A stretch of DNA of 5,819 bases, taken from the NCBI GenBank assembly GCA_030698575.1, contig JAUYMQ010000551.1, positions 1 through 5,819 of the forward strand, in the 5' to 3' direction. Numbering within the stretch: the first letter of the stretch is position 1; every line of letters starts with the position of its first letter. A model generated the notes under the pieces. The model worked only from the letters and a program-made list of their open reading frames with translations. It was not told the DNA's origin and made no database searches. This DNA is from Deltaproteobacteria bacterium (lineage in GTDB: Bacteria; JAUYMQ01). Shown here one piece after another: positions 1-4,572 of the stretch. The position numbers and the translations under genes are program-made.

Positions 1-80
1 GGGCGTACCGGAACGCAGCATTGTCCCGGCTCCGATCGCGATGTTTGTTTCGAGCGGTTCGACCTTTTCAAGGAGAGGCA
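1..80. other. Left-edge sequence upstream of regulator 1
   Basis: No complete gene lies here. The reading frame of regulator 1 stays open back to the window edge, so an N-terminal extension (for example from a TTG at 21) cannot be excluded on frame alone. A second frame is also open from the edge and stops at 86-88, overlapping the regulator's ATG by a few bases; it could be the tail of an upstream gene, but 28 codons are too few to judge. No -24/-12 element and no convincing -35/-10 pair was found. Confidence 0.4.
71..78 (+). promoter_or_regulatory. Shine-Dalgarno of regulator 1, fixing its start
   Basis: AGGAGAGG lies just before the ATG at 81, with the AGGAG core five bases from the start codon. 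It supports 81 over the upstream in-frame TTG at 21, which has no such site. The protein starting at 81 (MGKETSILVVDD) also begins just as receiver domains normally do. Confidence 0.8.
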
Positions 81-1487
81 ATGGGTAAGGAGACGTCAAT
101 CCTCGTGGTGGATGACTCCGAAGGCATCCGCAATTATCTCAAGAACCTCCTTTCGATCAAGGGCTACAAGGTTCGAAGCGCCGCCGACGGCGAAGAGGCC
201 CTCGCGCAGCTCTCATCCGGGTACCGACCCTCCATCGTCATCCTCGACGTCATGATGCCCGGGCTGGACGGCCTGGAGACGCTCCGCCGCGTGAAGTCCA
301 TCGACCAGGACGTGCCGGTCATCATGCTGTCTGTGGTCGGCAAGGCCAGAACGATCGTCGAGGCCATGAACCTTGGTGCTTCGGACTATCTGAACAAGCC
401 CTTCGAGGAGGAAGAGCTCGACATCTCGATCAAGAAGGTGCTCGAGTCGAGCAAGCTCCGTGGAGAGCGGGATTACCTCCGGTCACAGCTCAGCGAAAAA
501 CCCCAGTGGGGAGAAGGCGCCGTCTGGATCAGCCCGCCGATGACCAAGATCAAGGATCTCATCGAGCAGATCGCCGAAACGGACGTGACCGTTCTCATCC
601 AGGGGGAAAGCGGTGTCGGGAAAGAGGTCATCGCTCGGGCGATCCATGGCAGGAGCCTCCGAAAAAACAAGACCTTTGTGAAGGTGAACTGCGCGGCGCT
701 TCCCGAGCAGCTCCTCGAGAGCGAGCTGTTCGGATACGAGAAGGGCGCCTTCACCGGCGCCTCCAGCCGCAAGCCTGGCAAGTTCGAATTCGCCAACCAC
801 GGGACGATGTTTCTCGACGAAATCGGCGAGATGAGCCCACTCTTGCAGGCGAAGCTGCTCCAGGTGCTGCAGGACGGCGAGTTCGCGCGCCTGGGAGGGC
901 AGCGTGACATCAAGGTGGACGTGCGGGTTCTGGTCGCCACGAATCGGGATCTGGAGCGGGAGGTCGAGGAGGCGCGGTTCCGCGAGGATCTGTACTACCG
1001 GCTCAACGTCGTGAACATTCGCGTCCCTCCGCTGCGCGAGCGACGGGAGGAGATCCCGATCCTCGCCGAGCAATTTCTCGAGCGCTACAACCGGAAGTAC
1101 AACAAGAACGTGAAGTGCGTCTCCCCCAGTCTCATGAAGGCCTTCCTGAACTACGAATGGTCGGGGAATGTGCGGGAACTGGAGAACCTGATCAAGCGCA
1201 CGGTCGTGCTCGAAAACGAGGCCTCCATTCTCGAGGAGCTGAAGGGGGAGAAGACGACGCCATCCAAGCCCTCGGTTATTCAGAACATCGTCGACATGGA
1301 GACCGGGACGATCTCGCCCCTCAAGGAGATCGGCCGGAGGGCGGCAATGGAGGCCGAGCGCGAGACCATCGCGCGGGTCCTCCACCAGACGAACTGGAAT
1401 CGGAAGAAAGCCGCAAAGATTCTGAACATCAGCTACAAGACGTTGCTTCAGAAGATCAAGGACAGTGGCCTGGCGGACGACCGCTAA
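81..1487 (+). CDS. NtrC-family sigma-54-dependent response regulator 1
   Basis: A 468-residue cytoplasmic transcriptional activator with the classic three-part NtrC layout. Receiver domain (about 5-122): acidic pair D11/D12, phospho-acceptor D56 in LDVMMPG, S84, switch aromatic Y103 and K106 in NKPF. A short helical linker follows (about 123-145). AAA+ domain (about 148-380): Walker A GESGVGKE (175-182), the sigma-54-contacting GAFTGA loop (222-227), Walker B FLDEIGEM with D246/E247, sensor I TN (287-288), FREDLYYRL with the probable arginine fingers, and GNVRELEN (362-369) near sensor II. Fis-type helix-turn-helix (about 427-463) contains WNRKKAAKILNISYKTLL. All residues needed for phosphorylation, ATP hydrolysis and sigma-54 contact are present, so it should be fully functional. 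The partner histidine kinase is not in the window. It is a close paralogue of the regulator at 1800-3212, and its position beside polysaccharide export genes suggests control of exopolysaccharide. Family assignment is very secure; the target genes are inferred. Confidence 0.95.
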   Translation: MGKETSILVVDDSEGIRNYLKNLLSIKGYKVRSAADGEEALAQLSSGYRPSIVILDVMMPGLDGLETLRRVKSIDQDVPVIMLSVVGKARTIVEAMNLGASDYLNKPFEEEELDISIKKVLESSKLRGERDYLRSQLSEKPQWGEGAVWISPPMTKIKDLIEQIAETDVTVLIQGESGVGKEVIARAIHGRSLRKNKTFVKVNCAALPEQLLESELFGYEKGAFTGASSRKPGKFEFANHGTMFLDEIGEMSPLLQAKLLQVLQDGEFARLGGQRDIKVDVRVLVATNRDLEREVEEARFREDLYYRLNVVNIRVPPLRERREEIPILAEQFLERYNRKYNKNVKCVSPSLMKAFLNYEWSGNVRELENLIKRTVVLENEASILEELKGEKTTPSKPSVIQNIVDMETGTISPLKEIGRRAAMEAERETIARVLHQTNWNRKKAAKILNISYKTLLQKIKDSGLADDR

Positions 1488-1510
1488 TGGGGAAGGCGGT
1501 CACCGTTTTT
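1474..1510 (+). terminator. Probable intrinsic terminator of regulator 1
   Basis: GACCGC (1479-1484) pairs with GCGGTC (1496-1501) around an 11-base loop that contains the TAA stop. CGG (1474-1476) and CCG (1503-1505) extend the stem across a small internal loop. TTTTT follows directly (1506-1510). The G+C-rich stem with a T-run fits a rho-independent terminator. The large loop and short T-run make it moderate rather than strong. It would separate regulator 1 from the downstream promoter. Confidence 0.5.
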
Positions 1511-1524
1511 GTGCAATGAACTAC

Positions 1525-1547
1525 CCACGCCCGGATCCGGGGCGTGG
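1525..1547. repeat. Perfect palindrome CCACGCCC-N7-GGGCGTGG, candidate enhancer site
   Basis: Two perfect 8-base arms (1525-1532 and 1540-1547) flank seven bases, and the centre CCGGATCCGG is itself palindromic. The centre lies about 195 bases upstream of the predicted transcription start of regulator 2, a plausible distance for an activator acting by DNA looping. No T-run follows, so it is a poor terminator. The single-strand hairpin could still act at the RNA level on transcripts passing regulator 1. Confidence 0.45.
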
Positions 1548-1549
1548 AC

Positions 1550-1570
1550 GCCCGCAGGGAGGTCGCGGGC
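1550..1570. repeat. Inverted repeat GCCCGC-N9-GCGGGC
   Basis: Six-base perfect arms at 1550-1555 and 1565-1570. The outer bases GAC (1547-1549) and GTC (1574-1576) can extend pairing past a three-base bulge. In G+C-rich DNA a repeat of this size can arise by chance; it is listed because it sits between two stronger dyads in the same control region. Confidence 0.3.
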
Positions 1571-1595
1571 GGCGTCAGAAGCGGATCGGAGCGAA

Positions 1596-1630
1596 CGCCG
1601 GAAACCCGCGGCTCCACGGAGTTTCCGGCG
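1596..1630. repeat. Perfect 10-base inverted repeat upstream of the -24/-12 promoter
   Basis: CGCCGGAAAC (1596-1605) and GTTTCCGGCG (1621-1630) are exact complements. CCG (1606-1608) and CGG (1617-1619) add pairing past one bulged base. The centre lies near 1613, about 115 bases upstream of the predicted start at about 1730, within the usual range for binding sites of NtrC-type activators. No T-run follows on either strand, so a protein-binding dyad is preferred over a terminator, although an RNA hairpin cannot be excluded. Confidence 0.45.
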
Positions 1631-1702
1631 GACTAACCAGGTTCACGCCTTGCGATCAAGCCACGGCCCTCCGCCGTCGCGGGCGTGACCGGGGCGAGCC
1701 GA

Positions 1703-1720
1703 TTGGCACGCCCCTTGCTT
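1703..1720 (+). promoter_or_regulatory. Sigma-54 (-24/-12) promoter of regulator 2
   Basis: TTGGCACG (1703-1710), four bases, then TTGCTT (1715-1720) match the sigma-54 consensus TGGCACG-N4-TTGC(A/T). The invariant GG (1705-1706) and GC (1717-1718) are exactly ten bases apart. Transcription should start near 1730, giving an untranslated leader of about 70 bases before the ATG at 1800. Activity would require an NtrC-type activator, and the two flanking genes both encode one. This is the best-matching site seen in any of the intergenic stretches. Confidence 0.85.
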
Positions 1721-1740
1721 AACCGGGGCCGCGCCGTTCG

Positions 1741-1767
1741 TCCCGCTGCGAGCCCTCGCTTGCGGGA
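1741..1767 (+). promoter_or_regulatory. Leader stem-loop in the 5' untranslated region of regulator 2
   Basis: TCCCGC (1741-1746) pairs with GCGGGA (1762-1767). Inside it, GCGA (1748-1751) pairs with TCGC (1756-1759) around a GCCC loop, separated by a one-by-two internal loop of T residues. It would form near the 5' end of the transcript started by the -24/-12 promoter and ends about 20 bases before the AGAGG Shine-Dalgarno (1789-1793). It may stabilise the message or affect translation; no T-run follows, so it is not an ordinary attenuator. Confidence 0.35.
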
Positions 1768-1799
1768 AGCGGCATTCCCTAGAACCGCAGAGGTCTGGA

Positions 1800-3212
1800 A
1801 TGGTCGAAAAAATAAGAATCCTGGTGATCGACGACGATGAGAGCACGCGTGACTATCTGCGGGCGCTGATCACGAAGAACGGCTGGCGGGTCTTCACTGC
1901 TGAGTCGGGCGAGCAGGCTCTCATGGAGATGGAAAAGGTCAATCCGACCCTGGTCACCCTCGACCTGGTTCTTCCGGGCATCGACGGCATCGAGACGCTC
2001 CGGCTGATCAAGGAGAAGGATCAGGACGTGCCGGTCATCATGTTATCGGGACACGGTCAGGCGAAGACGATAGTCCAGGCCATGAAGCTCGGCGCGACGG
2101 ATTTCTTGCGCAAGCCCTTCGAGAGCGACGAGCTCAAGATCGCCATCAACAAGGCCCTCGAAAAGAAGAAGCTCGTTTCGGAGGTAGAGTTCTTACGCGT
2201 AAAGGTCCAGGAGCAGTCGAACAGCACCTTCCTGTTCGGGACGAGCACCCGAATGAAGGAAGTCGAGGAGATCGTCGAGCAAGTTGCGGACACCGACATA
2301 ACCGTCCTGATTCGCGGCGAGAGCGGAACGGGCAAGGAACTGGTCGCGCGTATGCTGGCCGCGAAATCGGATCGTAGCTCGAAGCCGTTCGTCAAGGTGA
2401 ACTGCGCGGCGCTCCCCTCGGAGCTGCTCGAGAGCGAGCTGTTCGGGTTCGAGAAGGGCGCCTTCACGGGCGCCCAGAAGCGGAAGCTCGGAAAGTTCGA
2501 ATACGCCGACGGCGGGACGATCTTCCTCGACGAGATCAGCGAGATGCACCCGAATCTCCAGGCCAAGCTGCTACAAGTCTTGCAGGACGGAGAGTTCTCC
2601 CGGCTCGGAGGCGAGGCTGACGTCAACGTTGACACGCGGGTGCTTGCGGCGACGAACCGTAATCTGGAGGAGGCGGTCAAGGAGGGGAGCTTCCGGGAAG
2701 ATCTCTTCTACCGGCTGAACGTTGTGAACATCCCGATTCCGGCGCTCCGGGAACGGCGCGCGGACATCCCGTTGTTCATCGACTACTTCCTCACGAAGTA
2801 CAACGAGCAGTATCACAAGGACGTGCCCTTCTTATCCACGGGGACGATGGACACCTTCATGAAGTATGCCTGGCCGGGGAACGTGCGTGAGCTGGAGAAC
2901 ATGATCAAGCGGATTGTCGTCCTCGGGAGCGAGAAGGCAGTGCTCCAGGAATTCCAGGTCCGGGAAGATCACCCGGCGACGCAGAAGCAGTTCGAGCACG
3001 AGGGGATCGATTCAATCACCGAAAGCGATCCGGGCCGCTATGGCTTGAAGGAGATCGGGAAGCGGGCGAGCCAGCTTGCCGAGAAGCGGGTGATCGCGCG
3101 GGTGCTGCAACAGACGCGCTGGAACAGAAAGGAAACGGCCGAGATTCTGCAGATCAGTTATAAGGCGCTTCTCTACAAGATGAAGGAGAGCGGGCTGTCA
3201 GAGATGTCCTGA
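1800..3212 (+). CDS. NtrC-family sigma-54-dependent response regulator 2
   Basis: A 470-residue cytoplasmic activator collinear with regulator 1. Receiver (about 4-121): D11/D12, phospho-acceptor D55 in LDLVLPG, S83, F102 at the switch position and K105 in RKPF. AAA+ domain (about 146-378): Walker A GESGTGKE (173-180), GAFTGA (220-225), Walker B FLDEISEM with D244/E245, sensor I TN (285-286), FREDLFYRL, and GNVRELEN (360-367). Fis-type helix-turn-helix (about 429-465) contains [18 protein letters not shown]. The ATG at 1800 is supported by AGAGG six bases upstream and by the receiver fold beginning at once ([12 protein letters not shown]). It has its own sigma-54 promoter, so it is probably activated by itself, by regulator 1, or by another enhancer-binding protein. 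The export-locus genes follow after 126 bases with no convincing terminator. Its kinase is not in the window. Family and competence are secure; regulon is inferred. Confidence 0.95.
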   Translation: MVEKIRILVIDDDESTRDYLRALITKNGWRVFTAESGEQALMEMEKVNPTLVTLDLVLPGIDGIETLRLIKEKDQDVPVIMLSGHGQAKTIVQAMKLGATDFLRKPFESDELKIAINKALEKKKLVSEVEFLRVKVQEQSNSTFLFGTSTRMKEVEEIVEQVADTDITVLIRGESGTGKELVARMLAAKSDRSSKPFVKVNCAALPSELLESELFGFEKGAFTGAQKRKLGKFEYADGGTIFLDEISEMHPNLQAKLLQVLQDGEFSRLGGEADVNVDTRVLAATNRNLEEAVKEGSFREDLFYRLNVVNIPIPALRERRADIPLFIDYFLTKYNEQYHKDVPFLSTGTMDTFMKYAWPGNVRELENMIKRIVVLGSEKAVLQEFQVREDHPATQKQFEHEGIDSITESDPGRYGLKEIGKRASQLAEKRVIARVLQQTRWNRKETAEILQISYKALLYKMKESGLSEMS

Positions 3213-3338
3213 GGGGAACCTCCGGGCCCGTGGGTAACACCCCACACCGGCAGGGCGGCTTGTCCGTCAAGGGCTTCCTGCTCAGGGCCGATATAGGTGA
3301 CACAAACGAGTGACTATGAAGGGGGGCCGGGTTGCGCC

Positions 3339-3878
3339 ATGAACGACACGAATCCACACGCAGGCGCCGGCGATCCGGTATGGGTGAGCATGCTGGATGA
3401 GGAAACGCAGGTCCTGAAAGATCGCGTCTTCGACTATCTCTTCGACCTGGAAGTGAAGAAGGCCACTCGATATCAGTATTTTCTCGCGGTGCTCTTCCTC
3501 GAGCTGGATCACGGCGCCGGGGGGAGACCCGTGGAGGAGCAGGAGAAGGCTCGCCAGAGGCAGCTCAAGGTGCTGGCCGACTTGCTGCGGGACGAGCTTC
3601 GCTCCACCGACATCATCGGCCGCTTCGCCGACGGCCGGTTCTCGGTCCTCCTTCACCACGCCGACGAGGTGAACACCCAGCGGATCGGGGAGCGCATCAG
3701 AAGGCGAATTCATGACTATGTTTTCAGCCAGGAGAATCCGGGTCACCGCACGGTGAGCATCGGCGGAGCGTGTTTTCCGGGCAGCGGTAACTACGCGGAC
3801 GATCTCAGGGGCGCCGCCTTGAAGATGATGGAAAGGGCGAAGATCGACGGGGGGAACAAGGTCTGCACAACGAGCTGA
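3339..3878 (+). CDS. Stand-alone degenerate GGDEF-domain protein, putative cyclic-di-GMP receptor
   Basis: A 179-residue soluble protein that is essentially one divergent GGDEF domain. The N-terminal half (about 28-57) resembles the start of the fold (FDYLFDLEVKKATRY, then FLAVLFLELD) but lacks the usual D-x-LTGL-x-NR signature. The active-site motif GGDEF is replaced by ADGRF (97-101), so diguanylate cyclase activity is not expected. R88-S-T-D91 sits exactly five residues before it, the spacing of the RxxD inhibitory site in PleD-type cyclases. The second GGDEF hallmark TVSIGGACFP (138-147) and the C-terminal AKIDGGNKV (167-175, compare AKxxGRNxV) are recognisable. Established precedents for degenerate GGDEF domains binding cyclic-di-GMP through the I-site include PelD and PopA; function here is inferred. 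The ATG at 3339 was chosen, but its purine-rich stretch (3319-3326) is rather distant; a GTG at 3297 in frame would add 14 residues. It is separated from the export lipoprotein gene by 39 bases, so they are probably cotranscribed. Confidence 0.8.
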   Translation: MNDTNPHAGAGDPVWVSMLDEETQVLKDRVFDYLFDLEVKKATRYQYFLAVLFLELDHGAGGRPVEEQEKARQRQLKVLADLLRDELRSTDIIGRFADGRFSVLLHHADEVNTQRIGERIRRRIHDYVFSQENPGHRTVSIGGACFPGSGNYADDLRGAALKMMERAKIDGGNKVCTTS

Positions 3879-3906
3879 AGCCTCGACGGTAGCTGACTCT
3901 CGATGG

Positions 3907-3917
3907 GGGGAGAGGGA
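3907..3917 (+). promoter_or_regulatory. Shine-Dalgarno fixing the start of the export lipoprotein
   Basis: GGGGAG (3907-3912) within a purine run leads into the ATG at 3918 with a five-base spacer. An in-frame ATG at 3903 would place this run inside the coding sequence and give an unlikely MGGEG prefix before the signal peptide, so 3918 is preferred. Confidence 0.7.
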
Positions 3918-4517
3918 ATGAAAAGCGTTTTGGTCCGGAGCGCGATTGCGGCGCTTTGGTTTCTGACGGCCGGTTGCGAACATTTCCGCGGGGAAGATGC
4001 AATCCCGCCGTCGGTGATGGCCGTGGCCGATGAGTATCGCGTGGGTCCGTCGGACGTGCTGAGCGTCTCGGTCTGGAAGCAGCCGGATCTGACCCTGGGT
4101 CTGACGCCTATCCGCCCGGATGGAAAGATCTCGCTGCCGCTGCTCGGTGACATCGACGTGGAAGGGCTTACGGCCCTCGAGATCAACGAGGTCATCACCG
4201 AGCGGCTGAAGGAATTCGTGAGTGATCCGGAGGTTACGGTTGCCGTAGTGCAGGTGAACTACCCGGTGGTGTTCCTGATCGGCGAGATCAACCGGCCCGG
4301 CCCGATTCCGATCCGGCAGAACACGACGATGCTGCAAGTGATCTCGATGGCGGGCGGGTTCACCCCGTTCGCGGACAAGGACGACGTTCACATTATTCGC
4401 CGCGAGGGGGACATGGAATACCGGATCCGCTTCGACTATGACGAAGCGCTGAAAGGGAAGGCGACCAAGCCGACGCTCTACGTGAAGCCCGGGGACGTCA
4501 TCGTGGTGGAGGACTAG
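3918..4517 (+). CDS. Wza-family polysaccharide export lipoprotein
   Basis: A 199-residue periplasmic/outer-membrane lipoprotein of the polysaccharide biosynthesis/export (Poly_export, SLBB) family, which forms the outer-membrane end of capsule and exopolysaccharide export. It starts with a lipoprotein signal peptide: K2/R7, a hydrophobic stretch (8-18) and the lipobox LTAGC with lipidated C20. The Poly_export domain (about 37-113) has YRVGPSDVLSVSVW (40-53), PIRPDGKISLPLLG (64-77) and DPEVTVAV (103-110). One SLBB domain follows (about 116-165), with GEINRPG (122-128) and LQVISMAGGFTPFA (139-152). It ends with the typical KPGDVIVVED. Compared with E. coli Wza (about 380 residues) it is short: it has one SLBB and lacks the long C-terminal part with the membrane-spanning helix. 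The pore may therefore need a partner, and the beta-barrel protein encoded 55 bases downstream is the obvious candidate. Short forms like this are common in exopolysaccharide loci outside the enteric bacteria. Confidence 0.92.
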   Translation: MKSVLVRSAIAALWFLTAGCEHFRGEDAIPPSVMAVADEYRVGPSDVLSVSVWKQPDLTLGLTPIRPDGKISLPLLGDIDVEGLTALEINEVITERLKEFVSDPEVTVAVVQVNYPVVFLIGEINRPGPIPIRQNTTMLQVISMAGGFTPFADKDDVHIIRREGDMEYRIRFDYDEALKGKATKPTLYVKPGDVIVVED

Positions 4518-4572
4518 GCCGGGTCGTGGCGCTCGGGGACGGGGCTGTGCCGTGGGGGAGGGCGCGGATCAC

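Larger units (their letters stand above)
1488..1799. other. 312-base non-coding control region between the two regulators
   Basis: No credible gene is seen; the only open frame here (85 codons) is arginine/glycine-rich G+C-driven translation. The region instead holds, in order, the T-run of a terminator, three inverted repeats (1525-1547, 1550-1570, 1596-1630), a -24/-12 promoter (1703-1720) and a leader stem-loop (1741-1767). The core CACGCC or its complement GGCGTG occurs five times: 1526-1531, 1541-1546, 1644-1649, 1682-1687 and 1707-1712, the last being part of the promoter itself. This is the layout expected of an enhancer-dependent sigma-54 control region. Confidence 0.65.

Noticed and set aside
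21-80. TTG at 21 as the start of regulator 1
   Set aside because: It lacks a Shine-Dalgarno and adds 20 residues with no place in the receiver fold, while the ATG at 81 has both a good ribosome site and the normal receiver N-terminus.
483-1385. Minus-strand open frame (300 codons) opposite the AAA+ domain of regulator 1
   Set aside because: It mirrors conserved coding sequence of a secure gene; a similar shadow appears opposite regulator 2, as expected from G+C-biased codon positions.
1465-1722. 85-codon plus-strand open frame in the intergenic region
   Set aside because: It overlaps the end of regulator 1, the inverted repeats and the -24/-12 promoter, and the product is low-complexity Arg/Gly-rich sequence without a domain.
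3230-3245. Small hairpin GTGGG-N6-CCCAC after regulator 2, considered as a terminator
   Set aside because: The stem is only five base pairs and no T-run follows, so it cannot be supported as a terminator.
3260-3297. TTGTCC with a downstream GATATA as a possible -35/-10 promoter for the GGDEF-like gene
   Set aside because: The spacing is about 24 bases, well outside the usual 16-18.
3282-4391. Long open frame on the minus strand (369 codons) opposite the GGDEF-like and export lipoprotein genes
   Set aside because: It is antisense to two well-supported genes in high-G+C DNA, its translation is rich in Arg, His and Pro, and it shows no recognisable domain.
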